Shown piece by piece: positions 1 to 7,552 of a stretch of 28,591 nucleotides of DNA. How positions within the stretch are numbered: position 1 is the first letter of the stretch; each line of letters begins with the position of its first letter. Below the pieces are notes generated by a model. That model was given only the letters and a program-made list of their open reading frames with translations. It was not told where the DNA came from and did no database searches. This DNA is from an uncultured Eubacteriaceae bacterium (lineage in GTDB: Bacteria; Bacillota; Clostridia; Eubacteriales; Eubacteriaceae), in assembly GCA_947630385.1 (NCBI GenBank), contig CANRHG010000003.1, positions 1 through 28,591 of the forward strand, written 5' to 3'. The translations under genes were made by a program, and so were the position numbers.

Positions 1-1132
1 TCGTCAAAAAGGCGATTCCAGGCGAAACGGCCGTAACGACCCCGTTTTGAACGGTCGCCACCGCGTTATTGCTCGAATAATAATTTAAAGTTTTATTTGT
101 TGCGTTGTAAGGTTCGATGGTGATGTTAAGCGTTCGGGTCTGTCCCGGAGCCAAAGAGATGTAATCCGGTTCGACGTCGATGTCATCGATCAGAATCGAT
201 GGAGTCGTAGATGAATCGCGAACGACTAGCGTACAGGAGTCTCCTTCACCGCTGCCGTCGGTTGCGCGGGCAAAGATGATGGCAACACCCGGAGAGACCG
301 CGGTCGCGTTTCCGTTAGCGTCTACCGTCGCGACGGCGGGATTGTTCGAACTAAAGCTTAGGGTCTTGTTGGTGGCGTTTACCGGATCGACCTGTACGTA
401 AAGTTTTGAGGTCTGGCCGACCGTCAGGTAAACTTCATCCGGCTTAAATTCGACGTCGTCGACAAAGATCGCCGAAGGCGGTGTGGACTGCCCCACGACC
501 CAAACTTCACAGTCGCCTCTCTCATAACTCCCGTCCTGAGCGACGGCATAAATCACGGCAAATCCCGAAGAAACGGCCGTAATGTTTCCCTGAGCGTCGA
601 CGGTTGCCACCTGAGGGTTCGACGACGAATACGTCAGGGCCTTGTTGGTCGCGTTATATGGTTCGATCTCAACGTACGGCGTTACGACCTGGCCGATCGT
701 AAGACGGTACTCGTCGGGGTTGAATTCGATATCGTCTACGGGAATGTTCGGCGTTGTTTGCGACGAATTTCTAACGTAGACACGGAGGTCATCGTTTTCA
801 TAACTTCCGTCCTGGTCCGTGGCGGTGATGATGGCCGTACCCGTCTTTAAAGCGGTAACGACTCCCGTGTTGCTGACGCTAACGACGGAGGGATTGTTCG
901 AGGTATAGCGCAGTTGTTGGTTCGACGCGTTTCTCGGAGTGATCACGACGTTCGTTTGCTGACTCTGACCGACGCTTAAGGTGATCTCGTCCGGTTCAAA
1001 ATCGATGTCAACGATTCCAATTCCAGCTTTGGCTTGGGCCCGGTCCGCGGCTAAAACCTGCGAAGCAGGAAGCAAAAACCCAAGGGCAAGCAAAACCAGA
1101 AACAAGGCTAAAGATCCTTTTAGTCTTTTCAT
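1..1132 (-). CDS. Secreted protein of bacterial Ig-like (Big_2) repeats, 3' end outside window
   Basis: The frame is open from an ATG at 1132 to the left edge (377 residues visible). It starts with a classic signal peptide: a basic MKRLKG, a Leu-rich core to about residue 25, and a likely cut after Val-Leu-Ala (residue 29). After a short linker come three full repeats and part of a fourth, each about 91 residues. Each has the Big_2 pattern: a PDE..L..GQ opening, NATNK (NASNQ in the first), a SSNP.VATV strand and a TAVS.G.A.I ending with DGS. Repeats 2 and 3 each carry one Cys near the C-terminal edge; repeats 1 and 4 show none. Such domains are usually parts of cell-surface or adhesive proteins, which is inference here because the C-terminal anchor is not visible. 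The start is supported by AGAGAGG six bases upstream. The downstream neighbour is an insertion sequence. Confidence 0.85.
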   Translation of the reverse strand, partial: MKRLKGSLALFLVLLALGFLLPASQVLAADRAQAKAGIGIVDIDFEPDEITLSVGQSQQTNVVITPRNASNQQLRYTSNNPSVVSVSNTGVVTALKTGTAIITATDQDGSYENDDLRVYVRNSSQTTPNIPVDDIEFNPDEYRLTIGQVVTPYVEIEPYNATNKALTYSSSNPQVATVDAQGNITAVSSGFAVIYAVAQDGSYERGDCEVWVVGQSTPPSAIFVDDVEFKPDEVYLTVGQTSKLYVQVDPVNATNKTLSFSSNNPAVATVDANGNATAVSPGVAIIFARATDGSGEGDSCTLVVRDSSTTPSILIDDIDVEPDYISLAPGQTRTLNITIEPYNATNKTLNYYSSNNAVATVQNGVVTAVSPGIAFLT

Positions 1133-1135
1133 TTT

Positions 1136-1190
1136 AAACCTCTCTCTACTCGATTAATTAAACTAATTATAACGGAAGCTGTGCACAAAT
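1136..1190 (-). promoter_or_regulatory. Probable promoter and ribosome site of the Big_2 surface gene
   Basis: On the minus strand a perfect TATAAT (-10) lies at 1171-1166, 34 bases before the ATG, and an AGAGAGG ribosome site lies just before the start. No good TTGACA is found 16-18 bases upstream of the -10, so the -35 is weak or absent. The -10 lies inside the 72-bp repeat that flanks the insertion sequence, so the gene kept its promoter after the insertion. Confidence 0.5.
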
Positions 1191-1226
1191 TGTTTTATTT
1201 ACACCGTCCGCTTAAAGAAAAAAGTC
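1155..1226. repeat. 72-bp direct repeat, left copy (likely target-site duplication)
   Basis: These 72 bases are identical to 3501-3572, and identity stops at both borders (1154 T versus 3500 G; 1227 T versus 3573 C). The two copies sit exactly outside the insertion sequence. Elements of the IS1634/IS1549 group are known for target duplications of tens to hundreds of bases, so this fits a long target duplication. Confidence 0.85.
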
Positions 1227-1229
1227 TGG

Positions 1230-1242
1230 GAGTTTAACAGTA
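1230..1242 (+). repeat. Left terminal inverted repeat of the insertion sequence
   Basis: GAGTTTAACAGTA matches the reverse complement of 3485-3497 at all 13 positions. Weaker matching continues inward for a few bases (C.TCT). Confidence 0.8.
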
Positions 1243-1403
1243 TTCGTCTTTTTTTCGTTCATTCTCCAAATAAATTTTCAGTAATATTTTGACCAAAGCA
1301 AGCACTTTTTTGCCGTTTTCGCTTATAATTACTATCAAAACCGGGATTTTTACGGTGTTTTTTGAAACTGGATTTTTGTCAACCCCTCGACAAAACGGCC
1401 CTC

Positions 1404-1433
1404 TTTTTTGGGGGCCAACCCAAAAAAATTTTT
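1404..1433 (+). terminator. Hairpin plus T-run in the transposase leader
   Basis: TTTTTTGGG (1404-1412) pairs perfectly with CCCAAAAAA (1419-1427) around a six-base loop, and five T follow at 1429-1433. It lies between a possible -10 (1324-1329) and the transposase start. It could stop transcription entering from outside or attenuate the element's own message. The stem has only three G:C pairs, so strength is uncertain. Confidence 0.5.
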
Positions 1434-1540
1434 AGGTCTTAAAAAACTGTATTTCAAACAAAGAGGCGGATTTAAGATTTTCTTAAGCTTTAAAAATCGC
1501 TGTAATCATGACTGGAAACGACCGATAAAGGAGAAAACGG

Positions 1541-3418
1541 ATGTACTTAAGAAAGCAGGCGGCTTCAAACGGACGTTTACGGCTTCGGCTTATTGAAAAA
1601 TATAAGCGCGGAAACAAGCAAAAGGAAATAACGCTCCTTAATCTCGGCTATATTTCGGAAAATGACCACGAAACGCTTGAAAAATACCAATGGTTCGTTA
1701 ACTTATTCAACGAGCTTACGGCAAAAAGCGATGAAGAAAAAGAAAAGGTCGACCCTATCATGGAAACGGAAGACAGGTTCGACCTTAATCTTGGCTATTG
1801 CTTTATAAAGCACGTTTTGGCTCTCTTTGACTACCGAAGCGTTTTTGCTCCGGTCCAAAGAAAGCATTTCTTCAAATACCAATTATACCAAATTTTTTTC
1901 TATGAGATTTACGACACGATCATTTCACCGAATTCCCTTCTAGGGAGCATAAAGGATCAGAAGTACTTCTACGAAGACTTTGGGATCGAATCCTGGGATC
2001 TTTACCGCTCCCTCGATATTTTTTATGAACTCGACGACAAACTACGGGACCGCGAAATGAAAGTCATCCTGAATCACTTTACCGACAGCCTGGGTCTTTT
2101 CTACGTCGACTCGACCAATACGTTCACCTATAGCGAAGAGGACGCGGTCGGAAAAGGACTAAGGCACAAAGGATACGGCAAAGACGGCAAAACGGAGCCG
2201 CTCGTCGGTATGTCTCTTATGATGACCCACAACGGCTTTCCCCTAGCGATGCAGGTTTATCCCGGAAACGAAAACGACTCGGTGCGACTGATCCCTTTAC
2301 TGAAAGCGACGGGTTTGTCCGAAAAAGTCCCACGTTTTTTGATCAGCGGGGATTCGGCCTTCAACTCCGGAACAAATAACTTCTACCTGGCCGGATACAA
2401 TCTTCCCGGCGACTTGAACAACGGCTTTGTCTTCAGTCAGAGCGTAAAAAAGGCCAAGAAAGAAATTCTGCAGTGGCTGTACGATCCTAAAGGTTGGAAA
2501 TATGGGATCGACAAAAACTGGGGTTTAGAAGAACTGAATGAACGAAAAGAGAACTGGAAACCAAGGTACGACGGCGAAGCGTTTTATAAGACCGACTACA
2601 AGACCCTTAAGATGATCCGTAACTGTAAGGTCTGGGTCAAGGAACGAAGCAAAAAAGTTACAACGACCCAACGGGTGAGGATCATCGCCTGCTTTTCTGA
2701 GCGTCTCAGAGCCAAGAAGCTGCATTCGATCGAAAAAAAGATAAAAAAGGCCGAAGAAGAACTAAGGCAACCCAAACTCCTGAAAACGGAACTCGAGAAA
2801 TCTACGAAAGATTATATAAAAGTCACCGAAGGCGTCGAGGAGCCGGACATTTTCGAGCTCAACGAAGAGAAGATCAAAAGAGACTGCGAGACGGCCGGTT
2901 ACTATCTGCTCGAAACCAGCGAATGTGACCTTGACCCCGAAACGGTCATACATCTGTTTAACGACAAATATTTGATCGAGTGGCTTTTTCGAACCATTAA
3001 AAGCGAACTTCATTTACGGCCGATCTACGTCCAAAAGCCCGAACACATCACGGCTTTGATCCACTTGCGCTTTAGCGCGCTCCTGGTTATCCGAACGTTG
3101 GAGTTTTTCCTGGAATCCAAATACTCGGTAGAACAGATCATCAAGAGCTTGCGGGGATTTGGCTGCGTCAAAGTCGGTAATCGCTACGAAATTTACGGCA
3201 GAGACGAAATCATTCGAGAACTCGAAAAGCTCTTTGGCCTACATTTCAAAAGTAGCATGACTAAGAAGGAAATCGACCGCCAATTCTCGTATAAAAGCAT
3301 GCTCGAAGCTGGCCCCCAGCTGTTTAGTTCGTTTTGTCGCGATTTAGTGGATTCAAAACTCTCGGAAAAAGACTGGAAAACGCTAAATGAAAGGGCAAAA
3401 GTCTCAAAAATACAGTAA
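1541..3418 (+). CDS. DDE transposase, IS1634/IS4 type
   Basis: This 625-aa protein catalyses cut-and-paste movement of the element. The DDE residues are visible: Asp190 in FYVDST, Asp271 in ISGDSAFN, and Glu480 in the YLIEWLFRTIKSEL segment, which resembles the IS4 Y-R-E-K signature. The long gap between the second Asp and the Glu holds the beta-strand-rich insertion typical of this superfamily, with a charged helical stretch near residues 385-430. The YYLLETS strand (about 454-460) is also typical. The start ATG has AAAGGAG seven bases upstream. A longer reading frame in another phase just upstream is not a gene. Length matches the larger IS1634-group transposases and no frameshift is seen, so the enzyme may be active. 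Confidence 0.9.
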   Translation: MYLRKQAASNGRLRLRLIEKYKRGNKQKEITLLNLGYISENDHETLEKYQWFVNLFNELTAKSDEEKEKVDPIMETEDRFDLNLGYCFIKHVLALFDYRSVFAPVQRKHFFKYQLYQIFFYEIYDTIISPNSLLGSIKDQKYFYEDFGIESWDLYRSLDIFYELDDKLRDREMKVILNHFTDSLGLFYVDSTNTFTYSEEDAVGKGLRHKGYGKDGKTEPLVGMSLMMTHNGFPLAMQVYPGNENDSVRLIPLLKATGLSEKVPRFLISGDSAFNSGTNNFYLAGYNLPGDLNNGFVFSQSVKKAKKEILQWLYDPKGWKYGIDKNWGLEELNERKENWKPRYDGEAFYKTDYKTLKMIRNCKVWVKERSKKVTTTQRVRIIACFSERLRAKKLHSIEKKIKKAEEELRQPKLLKTELEKSTKDYIKVTEGVEEPDIFELNEEKIKRDCETAGYYLLETSECDLDPETVIHLFNDKYLIEWLFRTIKSELHLRPIYVQKPEHITALIHLRFSALLVIRTLEFFLESKYSVEQIIKSLRGFGCVKVGNRYEIYGRDEIIRELEKLFGLHFKSSMTKKEIDRQFSYKSMLEAGPQLFSSFCRDLVDSKLSEKDWKTLNERAKVSKIQ

Positions 3419-3426
3419 AATCATAC

Positions 3427-3465
3427 AAAAAGCCCCGACTAGATGACACAAAATATCTAGTCGGG
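3427..3465 (-). terminator. Strong hairpin terminator inside the right end of the insertion sequence, minus direction
   Basis: CCCGACTAGAT (3434-3444) pairs perfectly with ATCTAGTCGGG (3455-3465) around a ten-base loop. Read on the minus strand the stem is followed by GGCTTTTTG, a good U-tract (A run at 3427-3431). On the plus strand no T-run follows, so it acts on transcription entering the element from the clpB side, antisense to the transposase. Confidence 0.65.
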
Positions 3466-3484
3466 ACTGACTTACCTAGATGGG

Positions 3485-3497
3485 TACTGTTAAACTC
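3485..3497 (-). repeat. Right terminal inverted repeat of the insertion sequence
   Basis: TACTGTTAAACTC is the exact complement of the left repeat at 1230-1242. It ends three bases before the right 72-bp direct repeat. Confidence 0.8.
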
Positions 3498-3500
3498 AAG

Positions 3501-3572
3501 TAATTAAACTAATTATAACGGAAGCTGTGCACAAATTGTTTTATTTACACCGTCCGCTTAAAGAAAAAAGTC
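3501..3572. repeat. 72-bp direct repeat, right copy (likely target-site duplication)
   Basis: Identical to 1155-1226. This copy keeps its original link to the clpB terminator hairpin on its right. It also carries the TATAAT of the surface-gene promoter (3512-3517, minus direction), which now points into the insertion sequence. Confidence 0.85.
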
Positions 3573-3599
3573 CACTTGCAATAAATCTAGCAAGTGGAC
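3564..3599 (-). terminator. Intrinsic terminator of clpB
   Basis: On the minus strand GTCCACTTGC (3599-3590) and GCAAGTGGAC (3579-3570) form a perfect 10-bp stem with a ten-base loop. Six T follow (3569-3564). It begins 13 bases after the clpB stop codon. Confidence 0.85.
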
Positions 3600-3612
3600 A
3601 GAGTTTCAAAAT

Positions 3613-6321
3613 TTAAAATCCGGTCGCCGGATCCGGCGGCTGTTCATCCGTCAAGACTTCAAATTCAGCAACGTCCCCGTTGTCAAACTCGACAAAACCT
3701 TCTTCTTCAATCGTATAGTCCGGTTCCATCGTGTACTCGCCGTCTTTATAGTCGATAATAAATTGTTCGTCTTCGTTGATATTGCCTTTGATGATTTCTT
3801 TTGAAATCATCGTTTCGACGTTTTGCTGTAAATACCTTCGAAGCGGTCTGGCTCCGAAGTTTGCGTCATAACCGTTTTCGACGATGGCTTCTTTGGCTGC
3901 TTCGGACAGTTTAACTTCGATTCGTACTTCATTTAACCGTTCCTGGAGTTCGGCCATCAGTAGATCTAGAATCTTAAAGATATCCTTTTTTGTCAGCGGT
4001 TTATAAAGGACCGTTTCATCGATTCGGTTTAAAAACTCGGGTCGGAACGATTGTCTGAGCAGGCTCATGACCGCGTCCCTGGTTTCCTGGAAAATCTGAC
4101 CGTTTTGATCGATTCCGTCGAGTAAGTATTCCGAGCCGATGTTAGACGTCATGATGATGATCGTATTCTTAAAGTCGACCGTTCTACCCTGAGAGTCCGT
4201 CACGCGGCCGTCGTCGAGGATTTGAAGCAGGATGTTAAATACGTCCGGGTGGGCTTTTTCTATTTCATCCAGTAAGATAACGCAGTATGGTTTTCTACGA
4301 ACCGCTTCGGTCAGCTGTCCTCCTTCTTCGTAACCAACGTATCCCGGAGGCGCTCCAATGAGACGGGAGGTACTGAATTTTTCCATATATTCGGACATAT
4401 CGATTCGAACCATGTTTTCTTCCGTGTCAAACAGGTCCGCGGCAACGGTCTTGGCGAGCTCGGTCTTCCCGGTACCGGTAGGCCCAAGAAAGAGGAAAGA
4501 CCCTATCGGACGGTTTGGGTCGTTGACGCCCGCTCTTGAACGGATGATCGCGTCCGTAACTTTTCGAACCGCTTCTTCCTGACCGACTACGCGTTTGGTC
4601 AGGATGTCTTCGAGGTTTAGTAGTTTTTCACGTTCGCCGGTCACGAGTTTACTCAGAGGAATCCCCGTGCGCTGTGAGATGACCGTGGCGATTTCGTCAT
4701 CGGTGACCATTTCTCTCACCAGTGACGGGCTATCGCCGGCTTCTTCGGCCTGTTTTTCTAGTTCATGGCGGCGTTTTTCCAGTTCCGGAAGCGTTCCGTA
4801 CTGGATCTGCGCGGCCTTTTCGAGATCCGCGTTAGCCTGGGCTTGTCTCAGTTCCGCTTTTTGCGCGTCGATCTGCTCTTTAAGGAGTTGAATTTCATCG
4901 ATGGCTTTCTTTTCAACGTCCCACTGCGCTTTCATTTCGTCGAACTGTTCTTGCAGGTTGGCGAGGTCTTCCTGCAGGCGTTCGAGACGTTCCTGGGAGA
5001 GTTTATCGTCTTCTTTTTTAAGCGCCGTCTCTTCGATCTGCATTTGGATGATCTTACGGTTGATCTCATCCATCTCTTCGGGCATCGAGTCGATCTCGGT
5101 GCGGATCATCGCGCAGGCTTCATCGACCAAATCGATGGCTTTATCGGGAAGGAAACGGTCCGAGATGTAACGGTTGGACAAAACCGCGGCCGAAACGAGC
5201 GCGTCGTCTTTGATTTTTACGCCGTGGAAAATCTCAAAGCGTTCTTTGAGGCCACGAAGAATCGAGATCGTTTCTTCAACCGAGGGTTCGTAGGTAAGAA
5301 CCGGCTGGAAGCGGCGTTCGAGGGCCGGGTCTTTTTCGACGTACTTCCGGTATTCGTCTAAGGTCGTGGCCCCGATACAGTGGAGCTCGCCTCTAGCTAG
5401 CATCGGCTTTAAGAGATTGCCCGCGTCCATTGAGCCTTCGGTTCGGCCGGCGCCGACGATCGTATGGAGTTCGTCGATAAATAAGATGATCTCGCCGTCC
5501 GAGTCCTTAACTTCTTTTAAGACGGCTTTGAGCCTTTCTTCAAACTCGCCCCTAAATTTCGCCCCGGCGATCAGGGCTCCCATATCCAGGGCGATGATGC
5601 GTTTATCTTTTAAGTTTTCCGGAACGTCACCTTCGACGATACGCTGGGCGAGGCCTTCGACGATAGCGGTCTTCCCCACGCCAGGTTCACCGATCAGCAC
5701 CGGGTTATTCTTGGTTTTTCGCGATAGAATTCTTATGACCGACCGGATCTCGGCGTCGCGGCCGATGACCGGGTCGAGTTTATTGTCCTGTACGTCCTGG
5801 ATCAAATCGTGACCGTACTGGAGCAGGGCTTCGTAGGTGCTTTCGGGGTTGTCGGAAGTAACGGTTTGCCCGCCACGGACTTCGTCGATGGCTTTTTCCA
5901 CTTCTACTTTTGTGATCCCAAAACGGTTAAAGATCTGTCTTACGTTATTTTCTTTCGGAAGTGAGAAAAATCCGTATAGCAGCATTTCCACCGACACGAA
6001 CTGGTCGCCGCGTTTTTGGGCTTCCCTAAAAGCGTCGTTGATGACTTCTTCGGTCTGTCTTGAAATGTAGACCTTACCCGGCTCTCTTCCGGGTCCGGAT
6101 ACGCTCGGTTTGTTGTCGATGTCTCCCCTCAACTGGTCCTTGATCTGATCGACGTTTTTTCCGAGCTTACGAAAGATCTTTGAGACGATGCCACCTTTTT
6201 GGTCCAGTAAGGCTAACATCAGGTGGTCGGGTTCAATTTCTATATTGCCGTAATCGAGCGCGATTCGTTCGGCCTCTTTTACAGCTTCAATTGACTTGAT
6301 CGTCATTTTGTTCATATCCAT
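3613..6321 (-). CDS. clpB: ATP-dependent disaggregase ClpB
   Basis: ClpB pulls aggregated proteins apart together with DnaK. All parts are present in order: a Clp N-terminal double repeat (about 1-145), first AAA+ module with Walker A GEPGVGKT (211-218) and Walker B FIDE (281-284), a long coiled-coil middle domain (about 410-530), and a second module with GPTGTGKT (613-620), pore loop GYVGYEEGG (660-668) and LLDE (683-686). The first pore loop is KFRGEF rather than the usual KYRGEF, so an aromatic is kept. At 902 residues it is about 40 longer than usual; the extra is an acidic, proline-ending tail (about 865-902). The start is set by GAGGAG eight bases upstream; an in-frame ATG two codons later is possible. 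A terminator follows directly. No CIRCE box and no clear tandem CtsR box are seen upstream. Confidence 0.97.
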   Translation of the reverse strand: MDMNKMTIKSIEAVKEAERIALDYGNIEIEPDHLMLALLDQKGGIVSKIFRKLGKNVDQIKDQLRGDIDNKPSVSGPGREPGKVYISRQTEEVINDAFREAQKRGDQFVSVEMLLYGFFSLPKENNVRQIFNRFGITKVEVEKAIDEVRGGQTVTSDNPESTYEALLQYGHDLIQDVQDNKLDPVIGRDAEIRSVIRILSRKTKNNPVLIGEPGVGKTAIVEGLAQRIVEGDVPENLKDKRIIALDMGALIAGAKFRGEFEERLKAVLKEVKDSDGEIILFIDELHTIVGAGRTEGSMDAGNLLKPMLARGELHCIGATTLDEYRKYVEKDPALERRFQPVLTYEPSVEETISILRGLKERFEIFHGVKIKDDALVSAAVLSNRYISDRFLPDKAIDLVDEACAMIRTEIDSMPEEMDEINRKIIQMQIEETALKKEDDKLSQERLERLQEDLANLQEQFDEMKAQWDVEKKAIDEIQLLKEQIDAQKAELRQAQANADLEKAAQIQYGTLPELEKRRHELEKQAEEAGDSPSLVREMVTDDEIATVISQRTGIPLSKLVTGEREKLLNLEDILTKRVVGQEEAVRKVTDAIIRSRAGVNDPNRPIGSFLFLGPTGTGKTELAKTVAADLFDTEENMVRIDMSEYMEKFSTSRLIGAPPGYVGYEEGGQLTEAVRRKPYCVILLDEIEKAHPDVFNILLQILDDGRVTDSQGRTVDFKNTIIIMTSNIGSEYLLDGIDQNGQIFQETRDAVMSLLRQSFRPEFLNRIDETVLYKPLTKKDIFKILDLLMAELQERLNEVRIEVKLSEAAKEAIVENGYDANFGARPLRRYLQQNVETMISKEIIKGNINEDEQFIIDYKDGEYTMEPDYTIEEEGFVEFDNGDVAEFEVLTDEQPPDPATGF

Positions 6322-6340
6322 AATATTTTCTCCTCAAAAT

Positions 6341-6383
6341 AAAGTTCACTTTGAAAGTAACAAATCAAACAATCCCATTTGAT
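6341..6383 (-). promoter_or_regulatory. Palindromes upstream of clpB, possible operator
   Basis: Between clpB and its upstream neighbour are AAAGT-TC-ACTTT (6341-6352) overlapping ACTTT-G-AAAGT (6348-6358), and ATCAAA-N8-TTTGAT (6364-6383). These lie 20-62 bases before the clpB start. They do not match the HrcA CIRCE element or the direct-repeat CtsR box that often control clpB in Bacillota. A regulatory role is inference only. Confidence 0.25.
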
Positions 6384-6422
6384 CTGATAAAAACTAATTT
6401 AACTGAAAGTAAATTCCCATTT

Positions 6423-7115
6423 TCATTCGCAAAGGCTGGGCAAGGAAATCTCCCGAATGACCAGCGGTTTATGGGAACTTACTTGCAGTTCTTTCGTCAG
6501 CAAAAACTTATTGTATAAAGCCTGCAATCCCTCATCGAGATTATCGGTCTCTCCCAAAAACAAATTTAAAGCCGAATCAATCATTCTGAGATAACTCGTA
6601 AGAAAGCGGCTGATGTCGTTGGTGTCGCGACTGATCAAGCCCTGATACTGGAACTCTCGGACAAAATTGTTGTCTTTGTTTTTGTTTACGGGAAAGAAAT
6701 GATTTTTTTCTTCCAATTGTCCGATCTTTTCGTAGAATTCATTAAACAGAGCTCTTAGATCCCTGGATCTGGTCCTGGAGCTGATCTTAAAAACGGCAAA
6801 CCTATTATCCTTTTCACCGATAAACTCATAACTGTAATCGATCTTGGGATGGTACTTGACCTGAAGGACCCTTTTAAAATGAATGCTCGAAGGTTTTAAT
6901 TGCTCAATCGAAAAATCAGATTTAAAAGTTTCTTTTAGATTCTCTATAATGATTTTAATTTTCTGGTCCGGTGTGGTAAGACCGATGTAATCGGCCAGTA
7001 TTTCATTGATCAGTTGCGAACGGTTGGTGGACAACTCACAAGCCATGGCGTCGATTTCATCTACGATCTCATCAAAAAGGACCAGACTATAAATGCTCTT
7101 TTTCAATTTCGCCAA
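6423..7115 (-). CDS. Ribbon-helix-helix domain protein of unknown function
   Basis: This 230-aa protein opens with a segment that reads as a ribbon-helix-helix DNA-binding fold (about 3-45): a short strand KKSIYSLVLF, then helices around DEIVDEIDAMA and STNRSQLINEILADYI. The remaining 185 residues are mixed helix and strand, with no membrane segment, and I do not recognise them. Related proteins with the same start occur in Clostridia, to my knowledge uncharacterised. The only usable start is TTG at 7115, just after an in-frame stop. The nearest AAAGGAG is 24 bases upstream, too far for a normal start, so the start is unsure. It ends about 100 bases before clpB in the same direction; no terminator is evident between them. 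A DNA-binding regulator is likely from the N-terminus, but the target is unknown. Confidence 0.7.
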   Translation of the reverse strand: MAKLKKSIYSLVLFDEIVDEIDAMACELSTNRSQLINEILADYIGLTTPDQKIKIIIENLKETFKSDFSIEQLKPSSIHFKRVLQVKYHPKIDYSYEFIGEKDNRFAVFKISSRTRSRDLRALFNEFYEKIGQLEEKNHFFPVNKNKDNNFVREFQYQGLISRDTNDISRFLTSYLRMIDSALNLFLGETDNLDEGLQALYNKFLLTKELQVSSHKPLVIREISLPSLCE

Positions 7116-7195
7116 CTGAAGTTTTTAGATCTTCGTTGACTCCTTTCTTTTTTAATCGCGTTCCGGTTGTTCCGGTCGAAAGTTAAAAATAAAAT

Positions 7196-7214
7196 CTGTC
7201 CCATAATAGGACAG
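7196..7214. promoter_or_regulatory. Inverted repeat, candidate operator of the ribbon-helix-helix gene
   Basis: CTGTCC (7196-7201) and GGACAG (7209-7214) are perfect inverted arms around CATAATA. On the minus strand the centre reads TATTAT, a possible -10, so a protein bound here could block transcription of the gene that starts at 7115. Self-regulation by that protein is a guess based on position. Confidence 0.3.
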
Positions 7215-7454
7215 TTCGTGTAAATATTTAAAATACTGGTAGAAATAATCTTAAAGCTACTTTTTAATTTACGTTTTGGGAAAATTACTTCGCAGCTTAG
7301 TAATGCCCATACATACTATAGATAATAATACCCACTTAAGATTTTTTTATTGATTGATGGGCCCGGACAAAGGGAAGTAATAAAATTATTGAAAACTTTT
7401 TTAAAGATAAGTAGCATATATAGTAGTAATTAGAGAAAAACTTTCTATATCTAG

Positions 7455-7460
7455 TATAAT
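7455..7460 (+). promoter_or_regulatory. Candidate -10 of the 7553-9324 operon
   Basis: A perfect TATAAT on the plus strand, about 92 bases before the ATG at 7553. No convincing -35 lies 16-18 bases upstream. Confidence 0.4.
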
Positions 7461-7552
7461 CGTTTTAAACAAACGAAAGAACGGCTTAAACTACGGCGTT
7501 ATCGTTTCCGTTTTTTTGAAAAAAAAGTAAAATACATATAACGAGGTAAAAA

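Larger units (their letters stand above)
1227..3500 (+). mobile_element. Complete IS1634-like (IS4 superfamily) insertion sequence
   Basis: The element is 2274 bp if its borders are taken as the inner edges of the 72-bp direct repeats. It carries one intact transposase (1541-3418) in forward orientation. Imperfect terminal inverted repeats share a perfect 13-base core, GAGTTTAACAGTA, at 1230-1242 and as its complement at 3485-3497. The left 314 bases are non-coding and hold a candidate -10 TATAAT (1324-1329) and a hairpin at 1404-1427. Another hairpin lies at 3434-3465 just inside the right end. The intact reading frame and perfect flanking repeats suggest a recent insertion. The exact termini are uncertain by three or four bases, because the first three outer bases of the two ends do not match. 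Confidence 0.85.
7116..7552. other. AT-rich divergent intergenic region
   Basis: 437 bases without a gene, between the minus-strand ribbon-helix-helix gene and the plus-strand 7553 gene. It holds an inverted repeat (7196-7214) and a TATAAT (7455-7460) on the plus strand with a poor -35. In the putative leader AACGG...CCGTT is followed by a T-run (about 7481-7517), which could be a weak attenuator. A GAGG ribosome site precedes the 7553 gene. I see no RNA gene or longer repeat. Confidence 0.4.

Noticed and set aside
4765..5361. 198-aa open frame antisense to clpB
   Set aside because: It mirrors the conserved clpB coiled coil, is Phe/Arg-rich and lacks start signals.
6322..6422. CIRCE (HrcA) or CtsR operator before clpB
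   Set aside because: Neither TTAGCACTC-N9-GAGTGCTAA nor tandem GGTCAAA boxes are present; only other small palindromes are.
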